NCBI RefSeq assembly: GCF_001541345.2
Contig: NZ_LMVL02000002.1
Location: 434,001-498,000 of the forward strand
Direction: 5' to 3'
DNA from: Gillisella vitis
GTDB lineage: Bacteria; Pseudomonadota; Alphaproteobacteria; Rhizobiales; Rhizobiaceae
Length of the DNA stretch: 64,000 nt
In this document: piece after piece, positions 54,430 through 64,000 of the stretch
Layout: every line of letters starts with the position of its first letter
How positions within the stretch are numbered: position 1 is the stretch's first letter
Position numbers and translations under genes: made by a program
The notes under the pieces: generated by a model
What the model was told of the DNA's origin: nothing
Databases searched by the model: none
What the model saw: only the letters and a program-made list of their open reading frames with translations

Positions 54430-54750
54430 TTATAATTCCGGTGCTGGATAGTGCTCAAGAAAAAACACCTCACCAACTGGGCATGCTGGATAAATCCATT
54501 CGGCCCAATTTTCCTTAAGCCACGCAGTCGAAAGCATTTTTGTGCCTGTCAAAATTGCTTCAGGTGGTGGCCTGACAAAGGTATGGCCAGCACTATATCC
54601 GGTCGCTACCATGATCCCCAGAGGTCGTTCAGATACGGAAGTCTCTACGACCATAAAATCCACGACATTCTCATATGGATATTGTCCGCGTACCCGAAAA
54701 ATCGCACCACGGGCGATCGCTTCAAAATTGAGCTCTATAAGTTTCTGCAT
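54430..54750 (-). CDS. Probable immunity protein, Imm45-like
   Basis: 106 residues. The pattern GAIFRVRGQYPYENVVDFMVVE, GIMVATGYSAGHTFV, STAWLKENWAEWIYPACPVGEVFFLEHY fits the Imm45 immunity family of polymorphic toxin systems. The ATG follows the rhs stop codon without a gap (TAGATG), so it is translationally coupled to the toxin. It should bind and neutralise the C-terminal nuclease in the cytosol. Family is by recall, pairing by position. Confidence 0.78.
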   Translation of the reverse strand: MQKLIELNFEAIARGAIFRVRGQYPYENVVDFMVVETSVSERPLGIMVATGYSAGHTFVRPPPEAILTGTKMLSTAWLKENWAEWIYPACPVGEVFFLEHYPAPEL

Positions 54751-57700
54751 CTAAATCTTCAGATCGTGTCTGCCTTTTGTGTCCGGCTTTCCTGTTTGAT
54801 TACCGTCAATGTCAAACTCTCCTAAATGTTTACCCCTTTTGTCTGCTTTTTCGAATCTACCCTTTTCAGTATCTATTGACCAATAATCTTTCTTCTTATC
54901 TTTATATACATCTCTACCATTTACTTTACTTATTTTTGCATCTCTCTGCCATCCATTTTTAGAGGCAACATCTTTTAGAGTATCCTTAATTCTAGCTACC
55001 CTTTCACCCGTACTATAACCCTGAATGCTTTTTTCAAAATCTTGAGCATTATCATAGCAGTTGCCATTATGTACCCAAAGCGCTGTTTTGCCTGCGAAAA
55101 AAGTATGGTCTTTTTCAATCTCAAGATTAAAGGCATGCAAAGGCTTAGAAGATAAATATTTATGTGCACTAATCCTTGCAGTTTTTCCGCCAGATACCAC
55201 CAGAAGCTGCCCAACGGAAAGACTTCTCGCACGGACAAAACCTACGCCATCTACAAAAAACGGATGGCGACCATCGGAAAGAATTGTCTCCGTGACATCT
55301 GTTCCATTTTTCTTTTTCGTCACGGTCAAAATGGTGGTGTCTGGATCGACGTTCTCATAAGTTTTGAGAACTCTCTGAAAATTCTCCTTGCCAGACCCCT
55401 CATTGCGGGCAAGGACAAAATCGCCAACCTTAATTTCGGAAATAGGAACTAGGCCAAATTTAGTAACTACAGGAGTTTCAGGTGCTAGACTGCATGCTAC
55501 ACCCCACATCTCTCTAGCAACTTTGCGCTCAACGGATATTCCATCCTCAGCTCTCTTGGCAAGCTTTGCGGCCGTTGCATAATCACCTGGGCCAGGCATT
55601 GCACCGAATAACGAAAGGCCAGCACCAACCAAATCACCCCTCGCCAAACTAACGGCTGCATTAACAGCGTCGATAGGAGCGCCTACGACTGGCGCCATCC
55701 CCCCAATGTCCAACGCAGTTTGAATGTCATTCAAAGTGTCTTCAATTGAGGGAGGTTGAAAACCCGTGTTCCAAGATCCATTTCCCATGTGCCCATTCGG
55801 GTCGCTCTTGTTGACCGGGTCATTTGACGCATATGCATATCGGTTAGTGCCGACCCCTTCCTTTGTCGGATCCCAGTCATCTGGCGAAATAAAGCGACCG
55901 AACCGTGGATCCATATATCTGGCATTGAGATACATAAGGCCTGTTTCGGGATCGAAGCGCTCGCCGATATAGTTTTTCTGGGTGGTCATCGCCTTGTTGC
56001 TGGTCTCGCCATAGGCGGCATAGTCGGTGCTTTCGACGACCTCGCCCGCTATGTTGGTCACGAAGCGGACCGAAGACAGATGGTCACGGTGCAGGAAGTA
56101 GGCATTGTTGCCGACCAGCTTGATGTCCATATGCGGATAGCGCGTGAAGGTGTTGGCGGCCATGTCGAACTCGACATCCGCACTGTAGTATAAGGTCGTG
56201 CCGTTGCTGCCAATCTTCTTGGCGCGCGCTCCGTCGGGGCCATAAGCAAAGCTGGTCGTGGAGCCGTTGGCTGTGACCGAGGCGACACGATTGGCGAGGT
56301 CGTAGTTCAGCTGGCGGCTACCGTCATTGATCATATTGCCGTTGGCATCATAGCTAAAGGCGACACCGTTGAGCGATGTCGGTGCATGCGGTCGGGAGGA
56401 ACCGGCTGACGGATAGGCAAAACTGCCGGCCAGACGTGAGCGGCTGATCAGATTGTCATTGTCAGCGTAGGTGAAGGTTTCGCTATAGGCGGGATTGTTG
56501 GCCCGGATGGCTGTCGCGACCCGACCGAAACGGTCGTAGCTGTAAGTCCAGTCATTGGCCGTGCCGTCTTCATCAATGCTCGTGATACGACCGGCGGCAT
56601 CGCGGCTGTAGCTCGCGCCCAACAGCCGGGTGCCGGCGGAATTCTGGGTGACGATACCCGTCAGCCAGCCACGCTCGGGCGAATAGCTGAAGGTCGTTGT
56701 CACGCCATTGGCATAGCTGATCGAGGCCGTCTGCCCATCCGGCATATAGGTCGTGCTGTTGATGTAGCCCGGGATCGTCAGCAACTGACCCTTGCGGTCG
56801 TAGATCCAGTGGGAAGACGAGGAGCCAATCGTCAAGCTTGGCCGATCATTGTAGATCTTATAGATCGGCCGCTTGCCTTGGTCGTAGGCAGTCGAATCGT
56901 CGTGGGCGATTGTGTCAACGGCATGGAACTTCTGAACCTCCAGGCCATCAGCATTATAGTTAAACTTCTGCACCATGGTCGGGCTTTGTGCAGTCGTCAG
57001 TTGGCCGAGGTTATAAACGCCAACTCTTTGCTCATCATAGCTGTTTTGAGCGAGCAAACTTCCGGCATCACCGGCAATGTTTACATTATAGGCCTTTTTC
57101 TGAACGATCCTCCCGATCGAATCATAGCTGATGGTAATCCTGGCGCCGCGGGCATCCAGCTGACTAGTCAGTCGGTTCGCATTGTCATACGCATAGTACC
57201 AGGTGCCCATATCCGGATCGGTGACAGAGAGGCGATTACCCAGCAGATCGTAGCCATACCACCATGTGGCACCATTATTATCCTGAACCTGGATCATTCT
57301 ATGGGCATCATCGAAGGTTGCGGCATGGATCCAGCGCGCAACGATACCTCCGTCCGTGGCGGGGGCCGAACGCTGGACAATGCCGACCGTATCGCCCGCC
57401 GTTGACGTGAACGTCTGGGTCTGGATGCCGATCTCATCGGTGACATAAGTTCCGAAGATCGTGACATTCGAGGATCGGTCGATTGAGCCGACAAGGGCAT
57501 AGTCGTAGATTTTTGCTGTTCCATCTGGATTTGTCGCCCTGAGTGGGCGTCCATTCCAGTCATAGGTGGTCGTGGTTGAGTAGGCTGTCGTGCCTTCTGC
57601 GAAGGGTCGGGTGACGCGGGAAACGTTACCGCGGGCGTCGTAATCCGTGTCGACGATCGTTGATGGATTGATGGAATCACCGAACGTATAGGTTCGGCGA

Positions 57701-60700
57701 ATGCGGCCGAGGCCATCAAAATAGGAATCGACCTGTGAATCGCTGGCACCATTCGGCATGCTGGTCATCTTAGCGATGTGCTGCGACGATGTTCCCCAAT
57801 TGTAATAGGCCGTGCGTTCATAGGCGCCAGTGACCGCGTTAATCGACTGGGTCTGCCTGCACAACGCGTCATAGGTGTAGCCGGTCCCAACACCGTTAAA
57901 GTCATAGGTATTGGCAGGAGCCGAGCAAATTCCATTATAGTTCGCGGTCTTCAACAGGCCATTCTGATAGCCGGTTCCGGTGAGGAACTGGTGATAGGTG
58001 TCGTCGTAACTGTAAGTAATTTTGTCGCCGGCCCCATTGGTTTCAGAGACCTTGTTGCCATAGCTGTCATAGGTGAAGGTGTTTGTCTGGTAGTTATTTA
58101 AATCGACGTAATCACGGCGTGTGGTTAGATCGCCTTTGGTTGGCGAGGCCCCAAAATCCAGACCGTCATATGCGTAAGTCTGATAGCTGAGAAGCGTGCC
58201 ACTGGTTGTTGCGCCCTTGTAACTCGCCTTCCCACTGAGAGTCGAGACGATATAGCTTCCAGGGTTGTATGCTCTGTGAGAAACTGTTGTTGTTTCGTCA
58301 CCGTTGATGGCTGGCCTGCCGAAGTTGGTTTCCTGAGCAACATTCCCATAGGTGTCGTAGGTCCATTCGGTTCTGAGGCGCAGTGCCGCTGCCTTTTCTG
58401 TATATTGCGTCTCTGTCGCTTGTTTCAGTGCGGTGTAGGGTATGGAGGCGTTGTTGGCTGTGTAGTTATTGGAAACCACTTTACCGGCATTGGCATCATC
58501 ACCAGTATAGGCGACGGTTGCTGGCAATCCGACGGTTGCCATATCCTGAAGGTATGTCGTCTTGACGGTGTTGCGTGCGGATTGACCGTTGGCGAGCGGC
58601 AGGGTCTTTGTGACCTCGCCAAAGCCCATGAACTTGCGCTTTGCTGACAGATAAAGGCCCTTGGGATAGGAATAATCGGTGGTGGCCGCCGTACCATGAG
58701 CGTCGTTGAGCGAGATCGAGCTGACGGTCTGGAGCGCGAAGGGAAGATAGGTATTCTGCCATTTGGTCGAAGGCGTATAGCGCACCGAGACCTTCGCCCC
58801 CTCTGGCGTCGTCATCCCCGTCATCAGGTTCGGGAAGTCACCCGTCGATCGACCGTAACTGACATAATGAGGCTTTCCTTTAAAGGCCTTGGTGCAATCT
58901 GGACCGTGATACGTATAGCTACCATCTCGCTGATTGTATGTGCGACCTCCGCAGGCTATATCCGGCGCGCTTAACAGATCAGAAAGACCATCGCCATCGA
59001 AATCGCCGATGGTCGCAAAACTACTGTTCAATTTAAGACTATCGAACGCAATATAAGATTTATTGGTCTTATTCCGTATCCGCATGAGCAACCAGTTTCT
59101 CGCGCCATAAGCATCATAATCTTCAGTGCTTTTAACCCCAACCCCAACCTCTGCTTTCTGATCGCCGTCAACATCTGACGCGAAAATGCTGATAGCGCTG
59201 TAATATGTATTGTCTGCGCTTGCTGGCGTATAAGTTTTGCCATAGCTCCCAGTCCATGCCTGATACGTCTTGCCATTGAAGAGGTACCCGGAAACGGAAA
59301 CGCTATAGGACGGATTTCTGTAATTATTGTCACTTGTATTGCCAGCGTCGTAGACAACCGAATATTGAACCAGGTCGTCCAGGCCATCGCCGTTTAGGTC
59401 GATGAACAGGCAGTTTCTGACGCAAGGGGAACTGAGCAGCTTGCGCTTGACCCAAACACCGTTTTCAAACGAGTCGGCTCGCAAAGAGGTGTCACCTGTG
59501 TACATTCTCTGGATACGTCCATCGCCGAACAGTTCAGCCATGCCGACCGTCTGATCCGTCACCTTCACAAGCTTGTCCGTACCACTTCCATCGTAGTCAA
59601 CCGGGGTTTTGTAATCAGCGCCAAGGCCGCACATTGCCTTGGTTGCGCTATTGGTGATCATAGCGTCGCCAGATGTGGCGCTGCAGGTATTTACCTCAAC
59701 GCTAAAGCCTGCGCTGTTCCTGGTCAGGACGACTTCATCGCGAATTTTTGAATTGTCCCCCCTAAGCAACATTTGCTTGCCGGTTTCCCCGGTCCGAAAC
59801 CGTCCAACGTGGAATTTAGGCGCAACCTTCGTGCATTTAACCGCTGACATGTCAGCAATGGCAAAGCTCGTAGAGCCGGCCTGACTGAATACCATTCCGC
59901 AATCGCTCGTCAGGATTTCGGAAACTCCGTCATCATCGACATCGACTGGAATATAATTGGGAGACAAATCCTCTGCCATTGCCTTCGCGGCGATCGCGCT
60001 TGTTGACACGGTCTGGCTAAAGTCGGTTCCGTTTGCATAAGAGAATGTGGTGGCCGGCAGAGAGGTGCCGCCGGTAATGGCATTGACACTGCTCAAGGTG
60101 AGATCGGAGCCGTACTTCTGCACCGATGTCAAACGCGATGCATCGTTCTCCGGCGCCTGATCGTAATTGAGAGCGTAGCCGCTGATGGTGCTGCTACCGG
60201 TCTTGACGACGATGGTCTTCAGGCGGCGCGTCGTCTGCGCCAACGAATTGCCGGTTGCCATGATCAGCGGATCGGGCCGCGCCTCATAAAAGAAATTGAC
60301 CGTCCTGTTGTTGTAGCTGATCACCGAGGGATAGCAGACCGGAAGCGTATCGCAGGTGTAGCTGTAACTGGCCGTGTTGCCATGGGTATCGGTGACACTT
60401 TTGACTAGCCAGCGATAATTGGTCGCCTCGACAGCTGTGCTGGTCGAGCCCATCAACGATGCGGTGGAGGCCAGCACCGTCTTGGTGCCGTCGCGTGCCG
60501 TGATCTCCCAGGTGTTGGAGGAGGATACGTAAAGGATCCGCAGATAGTTCTCGGTCTCGCCAACCCAGTTGCCGCCAACCTGGCAGGAGACACCGGCATT
60601 GTTGGTCGAGGTGCAGCTGGCAAGCGGCTCGCCGTTAAGCATGTAGACGTCGTTGGCGTCATAGGCCGGAATACCGCGCGCTGGCCGCGCCCGCTCGATA

Positions 60701-60999
60701 ACGGCTACGCCTTCGAGGCCCCAGCCATAGCCGAGCCAGCCTTGATAAAGGCCATTAACCTTGGTGCGGCGGGAGCTATCGTACTTGAAGGACAGTTTAG
60801 GCTCTACACCAAAACTCGTGGGTACATCGATCGGGTATTCCTGGACGAAGGCACCGGAACTGGAGACATCGCTAGCCTTGGGGGCGACGGCAATCTGCTG
60901 GGGATCACCAAGCGCTGTATCGGCATATGCGCAATTACTTATAAATAAAGAAAGGCATGCAGAAGCCACGGCCAAAGCAACGGTCCGTCCGGTCATCAT
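54751..60999 (-). CDS. Sec-exported SpvB/Rhs giant toxin with HINT and ColE3-like domain
   Basis: 2082 residues. A signal peptide (1-26, cut near AYA-D) is followed by an SpvB/TcB-like N-terminal domain ([21 protein letters not shown]), FG-GAP-like repeats ([51 protein letters not shown]; about 340-760), many YD repeats (about 900-1650) and the Rhs core end ([13 protein letters not shown], about 1700). Next is a HINT domain ([20 protein letters not shown] to [21 protein letters not shown], about 1836-1976), then a C-terminal domain of about 100 residues ([34 protein letters not shown]) resembling colicin E3 ribonucleases. The Sec signal is unlike type VI Rhs effectors. Immunity gene adjoins; a T2SS operon is divergent. 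Confidence 0.9.
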   Translation of the reverse strand: MMTGRTVALAVASACLSLFISNCAYADTALGDPQQIAVAPKASDVSSSGAFVQEYPIDVPTSFGVEPKLSFKYDSSRRTKVNGLYQGWLGYGWGLEGVAVIERARPARGIPAYDANDVYMLNGEPLASCTSTNNAGVSCQVGGNWVGETENYLRILYVSSSNTWEITARDGTKTVLASTASLMGSTSTAVEATNYRWLVKSVTDTHGNTASYSYTCDTLPVCYPSVISYNNRTVNFFYEARPDPLIMATGNSLAQTTRRLKTIVVKTGSSTISGYALNYDQAPENDASRLTSVQKYGSDLTLSSVNAITGGTSLPATTFSYANGTDFSQTVSTSAIAAKAMAEDLSPNYIPVDVDDDGVSEILTSDCGMVFSQAGSTSFAIADMSAVKCTKVAPKFHVGRFRTGETGKQMLLRGDNSKIRDEVVLTRNSAGFSVEVNTCSATSGDAMITNSATKAMCGLGADYKTPVDYDGSGTDKLVKVTDQTVGMAELFGDGRIQRMYTGDTSLRADSFENGVWVKRKLLSSPCVRNCLFIDLNGDGLDDLVQYSVVYDAGNTSDNNYRNPSYSVSVSGYLFNGKTYQAWTGSYGKTYTPASADNTYYSAISIFASDVDGDQKAEVGVGVKSTEDYDAYGARNWLLMRIRNKTNKSYIAFDSLKLNSSFATIGDFDGDGLSDLLSAPDIACGGRTYNQRDGSYTYHGPDCTKAFKGKPHYVSYGRSTGDFPNLMTGMTTPEGAKVSVRYTPSTKWQNTYLPFALQTVSSISLNDAHGTAATTDYSYPKGLYLSAKRKFMGFGEVTKTLPLANGQSARNTVKTTYLQDMATVGLPATVAYTGDDANAGKVVSNNYTANNASIPYTALKQATETQYTEKAAALRLRTEWTYDTYGNVAQETNFGRPAINGDETTTVSHRAYNPGSYIVSTLSGKASYKGATTSGTLLSYQTYAYDGLDFGASPTKGDLTTRRDYVDLNNYQTNTFTYDSYGNKVSETNGAGDKITYSYDDTYHQFLTGTGYQNGLLKTANYNGICSAPANTYDFNGVGTGYTYDALCRQTQSINAVTGAYERTAYYNWGTSSQHIAKMTSMPNGASDSQVDSYFDGLGRIRRTYTFGDSINPSTIVDTDYDARGNVSRVTRPFAEGTTAYSTTTTYDWNGRPLRATNPDGTAKIYDYALVGSIDRSSNVTIFGTYVTDEIGIQTQTFTSTAGDTVGIVQRSAPATDGGIVARWIHAATFDDAHRMIQVQDNNGATWWYGYDLLGNRLSVTDPDMGTWYYAYDNANRLTSQLDARGARITISYDSIGRIVQKKAYNVNIAGDAGSLLAQNSYDEQRVGVYNLGQLTTAQSPTMVQKFNYNADGLEVQKFHAVDTIAHDDSTAYDQGKRPIYKIYNDRPSLTIGSSSSHWIYDRKGQLLTIPGYINSTTYMPDGQTASISYANGVTTTFSYSPERGWLTGIVTQNSAGTRLLGASYSRDAAGRITSIDEDGTANDWTYSYDRFGRVATAIRANNPAYSETFTYADNDNLISRSRLAGSFAYPSAGSSRPHAPTSLNGVAFSYDANGNMINDGSRQLNYDLANRVASVTANGSTTSFAYGPDGARAKKIGSNGTTLYYSADVEFDMAANTFTRYPHMDIKLVGNNAYFLHRDHLSSVRFVTNIAGEVVESTDYAAYGETSNKAMTTQKNYIGERFDPETGLMYLNARYMDPRFGRFISPDDWDPTKEGVGTNRYAYASNDPVNKSDPNGHMGNGSWNTGFQPPSIEDTLNDIQTALDIGGMAPVVGAPIDAVNAAVSLARGDLVGAGLSLFGAMPGPGDYATAAKLAKRAEDGISVERKVAREMWGVACSLAPETPVVTKFGLVPISEIKVGDFVLARNEGSGKENFQRVLKTYENVDPDTTILTVTKKKNGTDVTETILSDGRHPFFVDGVGFVRARSLSVGQLLVVSGGKTARISAHKYLSSKPLHAFNLEIEKDHTFFAGKTALWVHNGNCYDNAQDFEKSIQGYSTGERVARIKDTLKDVASKNGWQRDAKISKVNGRDVYKDKKKDYWSIDTEKGRFEKADKRGKHLGEFDIDGNQTGKPDTKGRHDLKI

Positions 61000-61138
61000 T
61001 TAAGTGTCCCCACACTAAAATAGAAATATATGAAATACCCAAAATGTCACCGCTATCCCCGGCAATGACATATAAACCTGTATTCAGGATTTTGAAGATG
61101 TAAAGAGGCAAGCTGAAATATTATTTCAAAAATAGCTT

Positions 61139-61159
61139 ATAGTTATTAAATATAACTAT
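61139..61159. promoter_or_regulatory. Dyad in the rhs/gspD divergent promoter
   Basis: ATAGTTAT (61139-61146) and ATAACTAT (61152-61159) form a perfect 8-bp inverted repeat with a 5-bp spacer in the AT-rich 277-bp gap (61000-61276) between rhs and gspD. It is a candidate operator for joint control; the factor is unknown. Confidence 0.45.
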
Positions 61160-61276
61160 TTTCCAAGGAAAAAACTAAAATTAAACTGTGGACCAAATGC
61201 ACGGCAGCAAGGATTCAGACTCCTTATTCCACAATCATAACGATAGGGTTGCAGGGGCATAGGGTGGGATCATGCG

Positions 61277-63373
61277 GTGGATATCAAAAGCGTTGTTTTC
61301 AGCTTAACGGCTGTTTTGTTGTTTGGCTGCGCGTCTGAAAACAGCAACGACCGCTGGGACTCGTTGATGGAAGGTGTGGGCACGGATGGGCGTCAACACA
61401 CGGTCATCGCCTCAAAATCTGCTCCTATCCTGCCTTCTAACGGTGGACAATCCGTTTCAGGCTTCGCCGTTCCCGGAACGGGTCAGTTTACCGCAGCACA
61501 GCAGCCTGGTGTCGTGGAAGAGGCCACATCAGGTGGCGGACAAAGCTACACAATCAATTTGGTAAATGCTCCCGTTGCTCAGGCCTCAAAACGGGTTCTG
61601 GGCGACATCATGGGCTATACCTATGTTATCGACCCAAATGTGTCGGGCAACGTAACCGTTCAAACCAGTGAACCCGTCGATAAAAAAAGCCTTCTGAACA
61701 TCTTTGAAGTGGCTTTGTCGATGAACAACGCTGCTCTTGTTCAAAAAAATGGTCAATACGCCATCGTTCCCTCCAGTAGCGCCCTCTCCAACACGTCCGT
61801 TATGTCTGGCTCTGCATCGACCAAGGGGCCCGGAACCAAAATGGAAGTCATTCAGCTGAAATACATTTCGGCGGATGATATGAAGGACATCATCGAAAAA
61901 ACCGGGCGCCCGAATGCGGTCCTGAGAACGGATCCAGAAAGAAATTACATTATTGTCGCCGGTGACGGCAGTGAGCTCTCGGCTCTTCGCGACACGATTG
62001 GGGTATTTGACGTCGATTGGATGAAGGGAATGTCGACGGCGATCTATCCTTTAAAGACATCAAAGCCTCAGGACGTAGCCAAGGAACTCACCTCTGTTTT
62101 TGGGGCGGGGGACGGGCCAAATGGAAAGGTGATAAGATTTATCCCGAATTCCAGATTGAATGCCGTTCTGGTTATTACCTCAAGACCGGCTTACCTCAGC
62201 AAAATTCAGGCATGGATCGCCAAACTCGACGCTGTTGCTCAAAACAATGACGAACAACTTTTCGTCTACCAAATCCAAAATCGGTCCGCCTCTGAATTAG
62301 CGGAGGTCTTGCAGAACGTCATAAGCCAGAAAGGCAAGGGAGCGGCATCAACAAGCAACGTAGCGCCGAATCTTGCAGCCACGACTGACACTGCAACATC
62401 TTTGGCGACGACAAGCGGCGACATGCTGGCTGAGGTCGCTGGCATGAGCACCGAAAGCGTCCCGAAAATCGTCGCCGACAATCAGAACAACTCTTTGCTG
62501 ATTTCAACGACTCCACGCCAATATAAGCGGATAGAGCAAATTCTCCGTCAGGTCGATGTGATGCCTGTGCAGGTTTTCCTTGAGGCCATCATTGCCGAGG
62601 TCACTCTGAATGATCAACTTCAATTCGGGATACGGTGGTATCTCGATCACGGTCCAAACGGCGTTGGCTTTTCCGATCTTGCTTCAGGCGCGGCATCCGC
62701 AGCCTATCCTGGCTTTGCCTGGACACATATTTCCGGAGACGTACAGACAGCCTTGAATGCACTGTCCACGGTGACGAAAGTCAAAGTGATATCTTCTCCG
62801 AGCCTCATGGTGATTAACAACCAGGCAGCGACACTCCAGGTCGGCGATCAGGTGCCGACCATCACGCAGTCGAGCGCCAGCACGACGTCTGCCAACTCCG
62901 CTATCGTCAATTCGGTCGAGTTAAAAGATACAGGTATCATTCTCGCCGTCACGCCGCGTATCAACACGTCGGGGCGCGTGACGCTCGATATCAAACAGGA
63001 AGCAAGCAACGTCACGCAAACAACGACGTCAGGCATCGACAGCCCGACGATCCAGCAGCGTAAGATTTCCACCCGCGTAGTCGTGAGTGACGGTGAAAGC
63101 ATTGCCCTCGGCGGACTTATTCAGGAGCGGAAAAGCATTGCCGATAAAAAGGTTCCGGTGTTCGGGGACATTCCTGTATTAGGTTCGGCATTCAAGTCCA
63201 AAACCGACACGATTTCCCGCACAGAACTCGTCATCTTTATAAGACCGAGGATTGTACAGGATGTCCAACAGGCCCGAGACATCACCGCTGAATTCCGTGG
63301 TCAATTCGAACGGGGGCAATTGCAAACCAATGGTCAGCGAATGCGTCAGGACATCAAACGGATCGCACAATGA
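61277..63373 (+). CDS. gspD: Type II secretion secretin GspD, lipoprotein
   Basis: 698 residues starting at GTG 61277. The signal ends in a lipobox (LLFGC, cysteine about 17), so it may reach the outer membrane without a pilotin. N-domains follow: N0 (INLVNAPVAQASKRVLGDIMGYTYVIDP), N1-N3 repeats (VIQLKYISADDMKDII, FVYQIQNRSASELAEVLQNV), then the secretin core (MPVQVFLEAIIAEVTLNDQLQFGI, VKVISSPSLMVINNQAATLQVGDQVP) and the end signature KVPVFGDIPVLGSAFK. It forms the outer-membrane gate of a T2SS. The stop overlaps the next start by four bases. Confidence 0.92.
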   Translation: MDIKSVVFSLTAVLLFGCASENSNDRWDSLMEGVGTDGRQHTVIASKSAPILPSNGGQSVSGFAVPGTGQFTAAQQPGVVEEATSGGGQSYTINLVNAPVAQASKRVLGDIMGYTYVIDPNVSGNVTVQTSEPVDKKSLLNIFEVALSMNNAALVQKNGQYAIVPSSSALSNTSVMSGSASTKGPGTKMEVIQLKYISADDMKDIIEKTGRPNAVLRTDPERNYIIVAGDGSELSALRDTIGVFDVDWMKGMSTAIYPLKTSKPQDVAKELTSVFGAGDGPNGKVIRFIPNSRLNAVLVITSRPAYLSKIQAWIAKLDAVAQNNDEQLFVYQIQNRSASELAEVLQNVISQKGKGAASTSNVAPNLAATTDTATSLATTSGDMLAEVAGMSTESVPKIVADNQNNSLLISTTPRQYKRIEQILRQVDVMPVQVFLEAIIAEVTLNDQLQFGIRWYLDHGPNGVGFSDLASGAASAAYPGFAWTHISGDVQTALNALSTVTKVKVISSPSLMVINNQAATLQVGDQVPTITQSSASTTSANSAIVNSVELKDTGIILAVTPRINTSGRVTLDIKQEASNVTQTTTSGIDSPTIQQRKISTRVVVSDGESIALGGLIQERKSIADKKVPVFGDIPVLGSAFKSKTDTISRTELVIFIRPRIVQDVQQARDITAEFRGQFERGQLQTNGQRMRQDIKRIAQ

Positions 63374-63825
63374 CAGCTTTTGATTGGATAAGCGTTTTGT
63401 TCGTGGGGCAATTGCTCGTCATCAGCGCGATTGACATAAAGACGCTGCGCATCCCCCAGGTGTTGAGTCTTTGCCTCGGGTTGACTGGTGCTACGATTTC
63501 TTTTGAGCAGGGATTTAGGACATATATCGATATCGGATTGTCGATGTTGGTCTTCGGCGGACTGTTTTTGATCATCCGACTTGTTCACAGCAGATTGACG
63601 GCGCGTGTTGGCCTAGGGATGGGGGACGTTAAACTTGCAGCGGCAATCGGTTGCTGGATTAAATTGGACGCACTTGCAATGTTCCTGGCAATTGCCAGTT
63701 GTTCGGGACTTTTCGTGGTCTTAGCAGCAAAGGTCAGACGACCAGCCTTAAATCTGCGGACGTTTCGGCTTCCTTTTGGTCCCTTCCTCTGTGCTTCCGC
63801 AGCCAGTGTATGGTTTACGCAATAG
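63370..63825 (+). CDS. Prepilin peptidase (GspO/A24 type)
   Basis: 151 residues with about four membrane helices, the short A24 form without the N-methylation/zinc domain. Catalytic aspartates are in ISAIDIKTLRIPQ and GLGMGDVKLAAAIG. It cleaves the leader of the pseudopilin encoded next. Coupled to gspD by an ATGA overlap. Confidence 0.88.
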   Translation: MTAFDWISVLFVGQLLVISAIDIKTLRIPQVLSLCLGLTGATISFEQGFRTYIDIGLSMLVFGGLFLIIRLVHSRLTARVGLGMGDVKLAAAIGCWIKLDALAMFLAIASCSGLFVVLAAKVRRPALNLRTFRLPFGPFLCASAASVWFTQ

Positions 63826-63862
63826 ATGGCTATCGACTAGCCTTTTTTACCAGGTGGCATTC

Positions 63863-64000
63863 ATGCAAGCGATATCAGCCGACATCAAGACGAACAGATC
63901 CAACCAGGATGAAAGTTATTCGGACGCAGGATTTTCCCTCGTCGAATTGCTTGTTGTCGTCGCGATTATGGGGCTGTTGATCGGCCTTGTTGCGCCTCGG
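63863..64000 (+). CDS. gspG: Type II pseudopilin GspG, 5' part
   Basis: 46 codons before the window ends. A charged 22-residue leader ends in the prepilin site AG-FSLVELLVVVAIMGLLIG with the conserved glutamate at +5, followed by LVAPR, the characteristic end of the GspG helix. It would build the T2SS pseudopilus after cleavage by the adjacent peptidase. More gsp genes are expected beyond the window. Confidence 0.88.
   Translation, partial: MQAISADIKTNRSNQDESYSDAGFSLVELLVVVAIMGLLIGLVAPR

Noticed and set aside
1..64000. CRISPR arrays and rRNA genes
   Set aside because: No regularly spaced direct repeats and no rRNA sequence were seen.

Overview
The window reads as a chromosomal segment of an alphaproteobacterium of the Rhizobiaceae (Agrobacterium/Allorhizobium/Rhizobium type). 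The basis is family resemblance of the proteins (MetZ behind a SAM-II riboswitch, the 365-residue two-domain dCTP deaminase, ApaG, the def-fmt-truA cluster, a plasmid-stabilization-type basic protein), high GC core genes and Rhizobiaceae-style palindromic intergenic repeats. No species call is made.

Positions 1-36,400 are mostly conserved core. After the 3' end of a small basic protein comes a TRAP transporter operon (dctP-dctQ-dctM) translationally coupled to a class III aminotransferase, with a divergent LysR regulator and an MFS carrier. Then come a succinate/acetate CoA-transferase, a lipoprotein alpha/beta hydrolase and a proline-racemase-family enzyme. A signalling block at 12.2-17.6 kb holds a Crp/Fnr regulator, a stand-alone receiver, a cysteine-free periplasmic molybdopterin-domain-like protein, a hybrid histidine kinase with its own Hpt domain, and a receiver-HD-GYP protein. 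It is followed by pyrC, a membrane diguanylate cyclase, pyrE, a PfkB sugar kinase, a VOC protein, pgi, an acyl-CoA synthetase, a BON protein, glgX, an SDR, another small receiver, the operon def-fmt-truA, apaG, metZ under a SAM-II riboswitch plus terminator, and dcd.

At 36,318 a tRNA-Gly(CCC) gene marks the edge of an integrated element (about 36.4-44.2 kb). Its integrase is disabled by a 1-nt deletion, a nonsense codon and loss of the C-terminus. The element also holds a small integrase-linked protein, an HNH nuclease, a truncated P-loop gene, a frameshifted S24/CI-type repressor, two operator-like dyads, small early genes, an IS21-family insertion, the 3' remnant of a probable replication gene and a phage-type NusG paralogue. 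The element looks unable to excise by itself.

From 44.3 to 51.7 kb lies an accessory region with a VgrG-DUF4123-three unknown proteins-PAAR operon, which is an orphan type VI secretion effector module. An IS3-family (IS407-group) element, a displaced copy of the Rhs core end and an IS30-type transposase remnant follow (52.3-54.4 kb).

The most interesting locus is 54.4-64 kb. A 2082-residue Sec-exported SpvB/Rhs-type giant protein ends in a HINT domain and a colicin-E3-like nuclease domain, and its stop codon directly abuts a probable immunity gene. It is divergent from the start of a type II secretion operon (lipoprotein secretin GspD, prepilin peptidase, GspG-type pseudopilin running off the window end). 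The arrangement suggests, but does not prove, an Rhs toxin delivered through a dedicated type II system.
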